Below, piece after piece: positions 1 through 11,451 of a stretch of 64,000 nt of DNA. Both the position numbers and the translations under genes were made by a program. Each line of letters starts with the position of its first letter. Positions within the stretch are counted from its first letter, which is position 1. Source of the stretch: Micromonospora avicenniae (GTDB lineage Bacteria > Actinomycetota > Actinomycetes > Mycobacteriales > Micromonosporaceae); the NCBI RefSeq assembly GCF_900156065.1, contig NZ_FTNF01000009.1, forward strand, positions 124,001 through 188,000. Reading direction: 5' to 3'. The notes under the pieces are model-generated. The model was not told where the DNA came from and did not search any database. It worked only from the letters and a program-made list of their open reading frames with translations.

Positions 1-1547
1 TCCACCAGGCCGGCCTCGCGAGCGAGCACCACCGCGGCGAGCACGTCGTCCACGCCGAGAGTCATCGAGATGATGTACGACTCGATGACCTCGTTGCCGA
101 ACCGGTCCTGCGCCTCGCGAACGGTGCTGAAGACGTCGAACGTCTTGCGGGCCGTCTCGGTGAGCGGGGTGTCCAGGGTGGACAGCGGTCGCCGTCCGCT
201 GAGCTCGTCGGCGAGCAGCTTCGTCCGCTCCAGCCGGCTGAGGCCCGGGTAGTCCGACACCTCGCCGACCGCGGCGTACAGCTGTGCCAGCACGGCGTGG
301 TGCGCCTCGGCGTGCTCGCGGACGTCCAACGTGGCCAGGTGCAGCCCGAACGCGGAAACGGTACGGATGGTCGAGGCGAGCCGCCCGACGGCGGTGAGCT
401 GGCCCGAGTTGCGGGCCAGCGAGGCGCGCAACAGCTCCAGGTCGGAGATCAGCTCGGCTGAGCCCCGGTAGTCCCGGCCCGGCACGTGCGGAGTGCCCTG
501 CCGTAGCCGTTCGCGGGTGTTGGCCAGCTTCGCCTTCACGCAGCGCGCCTTGAGCCGGTACGGCTCCTCGGCGTTGACCCGGCGGAACCGGGGCGCCACC
601 TCGGGCAGCGCGTCCAGATCCGCGGCGAGGCTGGCGGAGAGGTCCAGCGACACCCCGCGCAGCCGCCGGGAGACGGAGACCTCGTTGATCAGGTCCTCCA
701 TCGCCGCCTCGGTGGCCTGGATGCCGTGCTCGTGCTGGATCCGCAGGACCTCGCGGGTCACCGCCGGAGTGACGAACGGGTTGCCGTCCCGGTCGCCCCC
801 GATCCAGGTGCCGAAGCTCAACGGCCGGGCGGTGGGCGACGTCTCCACGCCCAGGGCGCGCAGCGTCTCGGCGAGGTCGTCGAGGACCTGCGGGGCGGCC
901 TCGGCGTACAGGTCGCGCAGGTAGTAGATGGCGTTGCGGGCCTCGTCGGTCGGGTCCGGCCGGTCCAGCCGAAGCTCGTCGGTCTGCCACATGAGGTCCA
1001 GCAGTTCGGCCAGCCGCCGGTTCGCCGGCCCCTCGTCGCTCGCCCCGTAGAGGATCGCGTTGGCGGTCTCGGCGTCCAACTCGTCGGCGATCGCGCGCAG
1101 CTTCGACAGGATCGACCGGCGGGCCGCCTCGGTCGGGTGCGCGGTGAAGACCGGCCGGACGGCGAGCCGGCGGGCCACGGCGGCGACCTCCTCGGCCGGT
1201 ACTCCACGCTCGGCGATCATCTTGGCCGCCTGGTCCAGCCAACCGCCGTGCGTCGCCCGGCGGCGGCGCAGGTCACGGGCCCGGTGCACCTGCTCGGTGA
1301 TGTTGGCGAGGTGGAAGTAGGTGGAGAAGGCCCGGGCCAGCTTGGTGCCGGTGGTCACGTCGAGCGTGGCGAGCCGCTGAGCGGCGGTCGGGGCGTCGGA
1401 GCGAACCAGCGCGCGGATCTCCTCGACGAGGTCGAGCAGCGGGCGACCCTCCTGGCGGGCGAGGGTCTGACCCAGCAGGGTGCCGAGGCGGCGGATGTCG
1501 GCTCGCAGGGCGGCGTCGGGGCCGTCGTGGACGTGCTGGTCGGTCAC
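1..1547 (-). CDS. ppc: Phosphoenolpyruvate carboxylase (C-terminus outside window)
   Basis: Carboxylates PEP with bicarbonate to oxaloacetate, an anaplerotic cytosolic reaction. About 515 N-terminal residues are visible and the rest lies beyond base 1. The catalytic-histidine motif VFTAHPTEAARRS is present with the key His near residue 137, and the second signature GGDRDGNPFVT lies near residues 249-259. I chose the GTG at 1547 because AAGGAG sits just upstream and the N-terminus (MTDQHVHDG...) then has the usual length before the first helices. The upstream 200 bp carry a perfect 14-bp palindrome (1574-1587), a possible operator. The family call is secure. Confidence 0.97.
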   Translation of the reverse strand, partial: MTDQHVHDGPDAALRADIRRLGTLLGQTLARQEGRPLLDLVEEIRALVRSDAPTAAQRLATLDVTTGTKLARAFSTYFHLANITEQVHRARDLRRRRATHGGWLDQAAKMIAERGVPAEEVAAVARRLAVRPVFTAHPTEAARRSILSKLRAIADELDAETANAILYGASDEGPANRRLAELLDLMWQTDELRLDRPDPTDEARNAIYYLRDLYAEAAPQVLDDLAETLRALGVETSPTARPLSFGTWIGGDRDGNPFVTPAVTREVLRIQHEHGIQATEAAMEDLINEVSVSRRLRGVSLDLSASLAADLDALPEVAPRFRRVNAEEPYRLKARCVKAKLANTRERLRQGTPHVPGRDYRGSAELISDLELLRASLARNSGQLTAVGRLASTIRTVSAFGLHLATLDVREHAEAHHAVLAQLYAAVGEVSDYPGLSRLERTKLLADELSGRRPLSTLDTPLTETARKTFDVFSTVREAQDRFGNEVIESYIISMTLGVDDVLAAVVLAREAGLV

Positions 1548-1573
1548 GGGGCGCTCCTTACGTGGTGTACGAA

Positions 1574-1587
1574 GGACAGCGCTGTCC
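1574..1587. promoter_or_regulatory. Perfect palindrome upstream of ppc
   Basis: GGACAGCGCTGTCC is a perfect 14-bp palindrome 27 bp upstream of the ppc start. Its size and symmetry suit a dimeric repressor of TetR type, but no regulator gene is adjacent. The operator role is inferred. Confidence 0.4.
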
Positions 1588-1621
1588 GACTTACTGGATC
1601 GTATCCGCGTGGACGTGGATG

Positions 1622-1676
1622 TAAGGAGGGGACCCTCGTTATCGCTTTTTTCATAGCCAGGGGCCCTTGCAATCAT
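1622..1676. repeat. Imperfect inverted repeat with G/C-rich boxes
   Basis: AAGGAGGGGACCCT is followed after a T-rich middle by AGGGGCCCTTGC. The boxes are roughly complementary and lie between ppc and the divergent S66 peptidase gene. It looks like a dispersed intergenic element, but only one copy is seen here, so this is tentative. Confidence 0.3.
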
Positions 1677-1756
1677 CAGGCGACGGTCGTACGCCTCGGG
1701 GCCGGGTCGCATTCCGGCGGTGGAAAACGGATTGTCCGGCCCATTAGCGTTTGATC

Positions 1757-2797
1757 ATGCCGCCTCTGCGATACCCGCCGAAGCCGAAGCCGGGCGATCG
1801 CGTCGCCGTCGTCTCGCCGTCCGCCGGGCTTCCGGCGATCTTTCCGCACGTGTACGAGTTGGGACTGCGGCGCCTGCGCGAGGAGTTCGGTCTGGAGCCC
1901 GTCGAGTACCCGACGACCCGGGTGGCGGGTGCCGACCCCCGGGACCGGGCCCGCGACCTCACCGCCGCCTTCGCCGACCCGTCGATCACCGCGGTGCTGG
2001 CGACCGTCGGCGGGGACGACCTGATCACCGTCACCCCGCACCTTGACGACGAGGTGCTGCGGGCCAACCCGAAGCCGTACTTCGGGTACTCGGACAACAC
2101 CAACGTCCTCAACCACCTCTACCGGCTCGGGGTGGTCGCGTACCACGGCGGGTCGGTGCTTGTGCACCTCGGCCGCTCCGGCGCGCCGCACCGGCTGACC
2201 TTCGACTCGCTGCGGGCCGCTCTCTTCACCTCCGGCTGGTACGAGCTGACCCCGGCGACGGAGTGGGGTGACGAGCCGCGTGACTGGCGCGACCCGGCGA
2301 CGCTGACCGAGGAGCCGGTGATGTTCCGCGGCGAGGGGTGGCGCTGGCAGGGCCCGGAGCGTGTGGTGCAGGGGCCGACCTGGGGTGGGAACCTGGAGAT
2401 CCTGCACTGGCTGCTGGCGACCGATCGCGTCCCGTCGGCGGCGGAGCTGGCCGGGTCGGTGCTGATCATGGAGACGTCCCAGGAGTTGCCGTCCGACACC
2501 GAGGTCTTCCGGATCGTGCGCAACATGGGCGAGCGCGGGCTGCTCGGTGCGTTTCCCGCGATCGTGGTCGGCCGGCCGAAGGCGTGGGAGTTCGACAAGC
2601 CGCACACGCTGGAGGAGCGGATCGCCTGGGGCGAGGCGCAGCGGGCGGCGGTCACGAAGGCGCTGGCCGCGTACAACCCGGACGCCGTGATGGTCTTCGA
2701 CGTCGACCTCGGCCACACCGACCCACAGTTGATCATCCCGTACGGCGGCGAGATGCGGATCGACGCCGGCGAACGCCGGATCAGCGTGCGCTACTGA
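1757..2797 (+). CDS. S66 family peptidase (LD-carboxypeptidase / MccF-like)
   Basis: 346 residues. S66 enzymes are serine peptidases that either trim the terminal D-Ala from muropeptides (LdcA) or cleave microcin C-type aminoacyl nucleotides (MccF). The N-terminal PGDRVAVVSPSAG strand, the nucleophile segment FGYSDNTNVLNHL (Ser near residue 112) and the C-terminal LGHTDPQLIIPYG histidine block are all visible. The asparagine-rich text after the nucleophile and the METSQELPSDTE segment look closer to the MccF branch than to LdcA, so an immunity or detoxification role is possible. ATG 1757 is preferred over the in-frame TTG at 1751. No signal peptide is seen, so it is cytosolic. Confidence 0.88.
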   Translation: MPPLRYPPKPKPGDRVAVVSPSAGLPAIFPHVYELGLRRLREEFGLEPVEYPTTRVAGADPRDRARDLTAAFADPSITAVLATVGGDDLITVTPHLDDEVLRANPKPYFGYSDNTNVLNHLYRLGVVAYHGGSVLVHLGRSGAPHRLTFDSLRAALFTSGWYELTPATEWGDEPRDWRDPATLTEEPVMFRGEGWRWQGPERVVQGPTWGGNLEILHWLLATDRVPSAAELAGSVLIMETSQELPSDTEVFRIVRNMGERGLLGAFPAIVVGRPKAWEFDKPHTLEERIAWGEAQRAAVTKALAAYNPDAVMVFDVDLGHTDPQLIIPYGGEMRIDAGERRISVRY

Positions 2798-2938
2798 GGC
2801 CGGTCCGCGTCGACCACCGCGAACGCGCGGACCCGTCGTGGATGACGTGACTCAGCTCCACGAACCGGTGGCCACCGGACGCGCCGTTCATCCTGAAACC
2901 CGACCATGCCGCTGGCAGTGCGGTCAAGGTCTCGAAAC

Positions 2939-2989
2939 ATCCTGGATGTAGTGGCCTGACCGCGTGTCGGAGGCCACTACTTCCAGGAT
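2939..2989. repeat. Stem-loop with 19-bp arms
   Basis: Arms ATCCTGGATGTAGTGGCCT (2939-2957) and AGGCCACTACTTCCAGGAT (2971-2989) pair at 18 of 19 positions around a 13-nt loop. There is no T-tract. It could terminate the S66 gene, but the long, precise arms also suit a dispersed palindromic element. Confidence 0.7.
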
Positions 2990-3070
2990 CGAGCACGATC
3001 TCGACCGGCTGACGGCGCCGGGGGCGTGGGATGGGGGTGCGTGTCAGCCGGCGGAGATAGGCTGGTGTTC

Positions 3071-3151
3071 GTGCACCCCCCGTCCAGCTGGACGCGGGGT
3101 CTCTGTCGTGTGCTCCGAGCGCACCACGCGCGTCGACTCCTCTGGAAGTGA
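3071..3151 (+). CDS. Candidate 26-codon leader ORF upstream of mfd
   Basis: A GTG lies 7 nt after a TAGGCT -10-like box, the spacing of a leaderless start. The frame runs 26 codons (MHPPSSWTRG..., ending ARRLLWK) and stops 6 nt before the mfd ATG. The last codons contain the only purine-rich stretch (GGAAG) near the mfd start, so translation could be coupled. No homology is recognised. It may be chance in GC-rich DNA. Confidence 0.3.
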   Translation: MHPPSSWTRGLCRVLRAHHARRLLWK

Positions 3152-3157
3152 TCGCAG

Positions 3158-6814
<3,657 letters not shown>

Positions 6815-6856
6815 CCCCCACCCCCGCCCCCTCCCTCCCTAACCCTCCTCCGCGTC

Positions 6857-6911
6857 GATCATGAAGTTGTTGTCGTGACACGCCGGCACGACGCGCAACA
6901 ACTTCATGATC
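6857..6911. repeat. Long palindromic stem-loop after mfd
   Basis: GATCATGAAGTTGTTG (from 6857) pairs with CAACAACTTCATGATC (to 6911). A second short pair, CGTG/CACG, lies inside. It fills the gap between mfd and the lipoprotein gene and could act as a terminator, though the precise outer arms resemble a repeat family. Confidence 0.65.
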
Positions 6912-7001
6912 ACGGGGACGGGAGTGGGGACGGGGGCGGGAGCGGTGTGGGGTGGGTGGGGGGCGTCACAGGTGGAGGGTCGGCGTGAGAGAGTGATCGT
7001 C

Positions 7002-7811
7002 ATGCGTGCTCGCCGACTCATCGCCGCCGCCAGCGTCGCGGCCCTCGCTGTGCTCTCCCTCGCGGCCTGCGGTCAGTCCGCGCCGGACGTCGCCGCGTAC
7101 GTCGGTGACACCAGCTGGTCGACCGCCCGGGTCGACGAGATCTACGACGACATCCAGGCGGATTTCGGGGAGGCCGTGCGCCAGGAGCTCGGCCGGACCG
7201 GCGTCAGCCCGTCGCCCGAGCAGCTGCGGTCGACGGTGACCCGGGAGGACGTGCTCAGCTTGCTGGTCAGTCTCGAGCTGGGTAAGCGGGTGGTGGCGGA
7301 GAAGAAGCTCCAGGTCGCGGACCAGATCAGCCCCGAGCAGCTCGAAGCGGTCCTGAGGGTGCCCGCCACGACCGAGTACACCAAGCTCTGGGGTGAGTGG
7401 TTCGACGTCCTCCAGGCGCTCAACCAGCAGCTTCCGCCGGCCGACCTCAGCGACGACGCGGTGATGGCCGTCTACCAGGCCATCGCCAAGACCGGACAGA
7501 TCGACAGCGGGCTCTCGGTGGCGGAGGTGCGCCAGGCCTTCGGCGACGGTGGCTTCGTCCGCAGCGCGACGGCGGTCAGCGCCGCGCTCCAGCAGGAGGC
7601 CGAGCGGGCGGACCTGTCGGTCAACCCCCGGTTCCGGCCTCTCGGCGTGCCGTCGTTCGTCAACGGCCCGCAGGGACCCATCATCTACGTCCTGCCGTAC
7701 GTCGACCAGAATGGTCCGGTGACCGACATCTCCACCCCTGAGCCGCTCCCGTCGAGCGAGTCGGCCCAGCCGACCGACCCGTCCGCGGTGACCGAGCCGG
7801 TCCGCAACTGA
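7002..7811 (+). CDS. Lipoprotein, SurA-N/peptidyl-prolyl isomerase-like
   Basis: 269 residues. The N-terminus is a lipoprotein signal: RARR, a hydrophobic core, and lipobox LSLAAC with the lipidated Cys near residue 22. It is therefore membrane-anchored outside the cell. The following segment (AYVGDTSWSTARVDEIYDDI...) resembles the helical SurA N-terminal chaperone region; no parvulin catalytic domain is visible. The C-terminus is Pro/Ser-rich. I start at ATG 7002 because it places the signal peptide at the N-terminus; a GTG at 6993 is an alternative. mazG follows after 2 nt, so the two are probably co-transcribed. Function is inferred from fold resemblance only. Confidence 0.75.
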   Translation: MRARRLIAAASVAALAVLSLAACGQSAPDVAAYVGDTSWSTARVDEIYDDIQADFGEAVRQELGRTGVSPSPEQLRSTVTREDVLSLLVSLELGKRVVAEKKLQVADQISPEQLEAVLRVPATTEYTKLWGEWFDVLQALNQQLPPADLSDDAVMAVYQAIAKTGQIDSGLSVAEVRQAFGDGGFVRSATAVSAALQQEAERADLSVNPRFRPLGVPSFVNGPQGPIIYVLPYVDQNGPVTDISTPEPLPSSESAQPTDPSAVTEPVRN

Positions 7812-7813
7812 GC

Positions 7814-8821
7814 ATGTCGGCACGGATCGTCCTGCTGGTCACCTCGCCCCGGCTGCCGGCCGGGCTGCTGACCGCTGCCGCTTGGGACGTCGTACGCTCC
7901 GCGCCGGTGCTGACCGGCACGGAGAGTGAGCTGACCACGGCGATCCGCGTCGCCGGTGGTCAGGTCACAGTGGTCGACGGTCCGGCGACGCAGGCGTTGC
8001 TCGACGCGGTCCGCGAGCACGGCACCGCCGTCTGGCTGGCGGGGCCGAGCGGTGACGAGCCGCTCGCGCGGGAGCTGGGGCTGCGGCTGGCGCGGGAGCC
8101 CGGCCTGGCGGAACTGGAGCTGATGTACGGCTCGTGGGACCCCCCGGGGGCCCGGCTGCTCGACGCGGTGGCCGTGATGGACCGGTTGGCCTCCCCGGGT
8201 GGTGATCCGTGGAAACGGGCGCAGACGCACGAGAGCCTGGCCCGGTTCCTGCTGGAGGAGTCCTACGAGGCGTACGACGCGATCAGCGCCGGGGACACCG
8301 ACGCGCTGCGCGAGGAGCTGGGGGACGTGCTGCTCCAGGTGGTGCTGCACGCCCGGCTCGCCGAGGAGCTGCCCGAGGGCGAACGGTGGAACGTGGACGA
8401 CGTGGCGGGTGGCCTCGTCGAGAAGATGATCCGGCGCAACCCGCACGTCTTCGCCGGGGTCGAGGCGGAGACCCTGGAGGAGATCACCGCCAACTGGGAC
8501 CGGATCAAGCGGGCCGAGAAGCCGCGCGCTTCGGTGTTGGAAGGTGTCGCGCTCAGTCAGCCGGCGCTCGCCCTGGCCGCGAAGATCCTGGAACGCGCCG
8601 ACCGGTTCGGGCTGGCGGTGCCGCCGCCGCTCGCCGAGGGGCAGGTGGACGCGGAGGCCCGGCTGGGGGCGAGCCTGCTGGCCACGGTCGCCGCCGCCCG
8701 CGAGGCGGGCCTCGACGCGGAGGCCGCCCTGCGCCGCGCCGCCCTTTCCTACGCCGACGCCATCCGCGCCACCGAACCGGGGCTCCGCACCGAACCCGAA
8801 CCCCCCAGCCAGTCAGGTTGA
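7814..8821 (+). CDS. mazG: Nucleoside triphosphate pyrophosphohydrolase MazG
   Basis: 335 residues. MazG hydrolyses (d)NTPs to monophosphates and cleans the nucleotide pool. The MazG core is clear: GDPWKRAQTHESLARFLLEE, then EELGDVLLQVVLHARLA with the metal-binding EExxD-type helix, and the second half RRNPHVFAGVEAE. The first ~115 residues are an actinobacterial N-terminal extension. ATG 7814 lies 2 nt after the preceding stop. The TGA stop is also the first bases of a palindromic element (8819-8874), so this element abuts or entered exactly at the gene end. Confidence 0.95.
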   Translation: MSARIVLLVTSPRLPAGLLTAAAWDVVRSAPVLTGTESELTTAIRVAGGQVTVVDGPATQALLDAVREHGTAVWLAGPSGDEPLARELGLRLAREPGLAELELMYGSWDPPGARLLDAVAVMDRLASPGGDPWKRAQTHESLARFLLEESYEAYDAISAGDTDALREELGDVLLQVVLHARLAEELPEGERWNVDDVAGGLVEKMIRRNPHVFAGVEAETLEEITANWDRIKRAEKPRASVLEGVALSQPALALAAKILERADRFGLAVPPPLAEGQVDAEARLGASLLATVAAAREAGLDAEAALRRAALSYADAIRATEPGLRTEPEPPSQSG

Positions 8822-8874
8822 TCAAGAGGTACGCGTCATGAACGGCCGCCCTGGTGACGCAAACCTCTTGATCA
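8819..8874. repeat. Inverted repeat overlapping the mazG stop codon
   Basis: TGATCAAGAGGT (8819) and a CGCGTCA block pair with TGACGC and ACCTCTTGATCA (to 8874), with 20-nt arms, two or so mismatches and a 16-nt loop. Its first three bases are the mazG TGA. It may serve as terminator. Confidence 0.65.
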
Positions 8875-8932
8875 CCGCGGCTCGGGCGGGGTCGCGCCGG
8901 GCGGGGGCTCGGGGGAGTGGGGGAAGAGTCGG

Positions 8933-8938
8933 TAGGGT
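8933..8938 (+). promoter_or_regulatory. -10 box, leaderless start of DUF885 gene
   Basis: TAGGGT ends 6 nt before the GTG at 8945 and no Shine-Dalgarno is present, so transcription probably begins at the start codon. Confidence 0.5.
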
Positions 8939-8944
8939 CGGCGG

Positions 8945-10564
8945 GTGGAATCGTTTGCCCCGCTCGCCGAGCGCATCGTCGAGGCGCTGCTGGAGAGTCG
9001 ACCCGAACTCGCCTCGTCCGCCGGCGACCACCGTTTCGACGACCGGCTGCCCGACTTCTCGCCCGATGGGCGTACGGCCGACCAGGCCATGCTCACCGAC
9101 GCCGCCAACGCGCTCTCCGAGATCGACCCGGACGCGCTGGAAGTCGAGGAACGGGTCGACCACGCTCTGCTCAGCGCCCGGGTCGACCGGGAACTGTTCG
9201 AGCTGACCGAGATCCGGTCGTACGAGTGGGACCCGCTCCGGCACAACCCGGGTCCGCTGCTGCACGCGATCGTCGCTCGTCCGTACGCTCCGGCCGACGT
9301 GCGGCTGACGCAGCTCGCCGGGCGGCTCTCCGCCGTACCGGACATGCTGGCCATCGCCCGCGGGACGCTGCGCGACATGCCGCGGATCCACGCGGAAACG
9401 GCGGTCGGGCAGTTCACCGGCACGGCGGCCTTGATCCGTGACGAGGTGCCCGCGCTGCTCGCCCAGGCCCCGGAGCTGCACGGCCGGGTCGAGCCGGCCG
9501 CGACCGCGGCGATCGCGGCCCTGGAGGAGTTCGTCGCCTGGCTGCGGACCGGACTGGCCGCCGACGCCGGCCCCGGGCGTGACCCGCGGCTGGGTCGGCG
9601 CCGCTGGGAGGCCCGGCTCTGGCACACCCTCGACACCGAGCTGGGCGCCCCGCAGATCCTCGAGCGGGCGTGGGCCAACCTGGAGCGGGTCACCGAGCAG
9701 ATCCGGGAGGCGGCGGTCGAGCTGGTCGGCGGCCCGGCCAACGACGAGACCGTACGCCGCGCGCTGGACCTGCTCGCCGCCGAGCACCCGGACGACGCGA
9801 CCATCGTGGATCTCGCCTCGATCACCCTCGACGAGGCGACGGACTTCGTCCGCGCCCACGATCTGGTCACGCTCGTCGACGACCCGTGCGTGATCCAGGA
9901 GATGCCGGAGTTCGCGCGGGGCGTGGCGGTCGCCTACTGCGACGCGCCCGGGCCGTTGGAGACCGCCGACGTGCCCACCTTCTACTGCATCGCACCGACC
10001 CCGGCGAGCTGGCCGGCGCAGCGGGTGGAGTCGTTCTACCGCGAGTACAACGACCACATGATCCGCAACCTCACGGTGCACGAGGCGATGCCGGGGCACT
10101 TCCTCCAGCTCGCGCACGCCCGCCGGTACGCCGGTGGGACCCGGGTGCGAGCGCTGGCCGAGTCCGGTCCGTTCATCGAGGGCTGGGCGGTCTACGCCGA
10201 GGAGGTGATGACCGGGCTCGGCTTCGGTGGCCTGCCGGTACGGTTGCAGCAGCTCAAGATGCAGCTGCGGATGACCATCAACGCGCTGCTGGATCAGCTG
10301 GTGCACTGCGAGGACCTGCCCGAGGCCGAGGCGATGGCGCTGATGACCGGGCGAGGGTTCCAGGAGGAGGGCGAGGCGGCCGGCAAGTGGCGGCGGGCGC
10401 TGCTCACCTCCACCCAGCTCTCCACGTACTTCGTGGGCTACACCGAGGTCGCGGAGATCGCCGCCGCCCGGCCGGACGGCGTGTCGGTGCGGGACTGGCA
10501 CGACGCGATGCTCGCGCACGACTGCCCGCCACCGCGGCACCTGCGCGCCCTGCTCGGCCTGTAG
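8945..10564 (+). CDS. DUF885 family metallo-hydrolase
   Basis: 539 residues, the usual size for the DUF885 family of predicted zinc-dependent peptidases or carboxylesterase-like enzymes. The metal site motif TVHEAMPGHFLQ is present near residues 377-388, with a further conserved Glu in the FIEGWAVYAEEVM segment. No signal peptide is seen. GTG 8945 is supported by the -10 box just upstream. It is a single-gene unit, with the downstream Nudix gene convergent. The substrate is unknown. Confidence 0.88.
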   Translation: MESFAPLAERIVEALLESRPELASSAGDHRFDDRLPDFSPDGRTADQAMLTDAANALSEIDPDALEVEERVDHALLSARVDRELFELTEIRSYEWDPLRHNPGPLLHAIVARPYAPADVRLTQLAGRLSAVPDMLAIARGTLRDMPRIHAETAVGQFTGTAALIRDEVPALLAQAPELHGRVEPAATAAIAALEEFVAWLRTGLAADAGPGRDPRLGRRRWEARLWHTLDTELGAPQILERAWANLERVTEQIREAAVELVGGPANDETVRRALDLLAAEHPDDATIVDLASITLDEATDFVRAHDLVTLVDDPCVIQEMPEFARGVAVAYCDAPGPLETADVPTFYCIAPTPASWPAQRVESFYREYNDHMIRNLTVHEAMPGHFLQLAHARRYAGGTRVRALAESGPFIEGWAVYAEEVMTGLGFGGLPVRLQQLKMQLRMTINALLDQLVHCEDLPEAEAMALMTGRGFQEEGEAAGKWRRALLTSTQLSTYFVGYTEVAEIAAARPDGVSVRDWHDAMLAHDCPPPRHLRALLGL

Positions 10565-10569
10565 GACGT

Positions 10570-11451
10570 TTACTGCGGCGGTGCGGCGCCTAACGCCGTA
10601 CCTGCCCGGGCCGAGTCGATGAGCCAGCGGGAGAGCGAGTACGCAGGCGGCAGCTCGGCCGGCAACGCGTCCAGCGGGAACCAGCGGGCCGCCACGAGTT
10701 CGCGGCCGTCCACCACCGGCTCGGCGGTGGGGTCGGCCGCGGTGGCGGTGAAGCCGGTGAGCAGCACGCCGGGGCCGGACATCGCCCACGGCTGGCTACC
10801 GAAGTAGGCCGGCTCGGTCAGGGCCAGCCCGACCTCCTCACCGACCTCGCGGTGCACTGCCGCTTCCAGCGTTTCGCCCGCCTCGACGAACCCGGCGACC
10901 AGCGCCCACAGCTCGGTCGGCCCGTACGAGTGCCGCACCAGCAGGAGTTCGTCGGGCTGACCGGCCGGGCCGGGGCGGGTGACGGCGACCAGCACCGCGG
11001 GGGAGAGCTGCATCGGCACATACAGGCCGCAGTCGGGGCAACGACGGGACGACTCGCCCGGCACGTCGGCGAGCTCGGCACGGCAGGCGCCGCACCAGCG
11101 GTGGCTGTGCCGCCAGGTGATCACCTGTACGGCCCGCCCGGCCAGCGCGGCGAGCGGCGCGGGCAGCTCGGCGGCGAGAGCCGGCCAGCTGGTCCAGCGA
11201 CCGTTTTCCCCGTTCCAGGCGTCGGTGGCCGGCGGCTCTGCGCCCTCCGGAGGTGCGGTGCCCCAGGCCGGAACGCCGTCCAGCGTGCCGAGTGGCACCC
11301 AACCTGAGTGGTCGGGCAGGTCGGCGACCCGGGGGAAGTGGTCGTCGGCCCCGAGCAGCAGCTTCCGTCCGGCCACCACCAGTGCGAGGTGCTGCGGCTC
11401 CGGCGGCCCGGACGCCCCGGCGCCGGGCAGGAAGACCGGCTCGTCGGTCAA
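10570..11451 (-). CDS. nudC: NADH pyrophosphatase / RNA-decapping Nudix hydrolase NudC
   Basis: 293 residues from a TTG at 11451. NudC hydrolyses NAD(H) to NMN(H) and AMP and removes NAD caps from RNA. A zinc ribbon uses Cys120, 123, 138 and 141 (WCGAC...CPDCG). The Nudix box spans residues 187-209 (GFVEAGETLEAAVHREVGEE), followed by SQPWAMSGPG, the equivalent of the SQPWPFP NudC signature with changes. The TTG overlaps the stop of the upstream lipoprotein gene by 3 nt, suggesting coupled translation, though the start is uncertain. Codon 287 is a rare TTA Leu (10591-10593). Confidence 0.9.
   Translation of the reverse strand: MTDEPVFLPGAGASGPPEPQHLALVVAGRKLLLGADDHFPRVADLPDHSGWVPLGTLDGVPAWGTAPPEGAEPPATDAWNGENGRWTSWPALAAELPAPLAALAGRAVQVITWRHSHRWCGACRAELADVPGESSRRCPDCGLYVPMQLSPAVLVAVTRPGPAGQPDELLLVRHSYGPTELWALVAGFVEAGETLEAAVHREVGEEVGLALTEPAYFGSQPWAMSGPGVLLTGFTATAADPTAEPVVDGRELVAARWFPLDALPAELPPAYSLSRWLIDSARAGTALGAAPPQ

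Larger units (their letters stand above)
2798..3157. other. 360-bp gap before mfd
   Basis: No convincing annotated-size gene lies here. The gap holds a strong stem-loop (2939-2989), a TAGGCT -10-like element (3058-3063) and a 26-codon reading frame (3071-3151) described separately. Confidence 0.6.

Noticed and set aside
2781..2996. A 71-codon frame on minus in the gap before mfd
   Set aside because: Overlaps the S66 gene end and the stem-loop; no start signals or motif.
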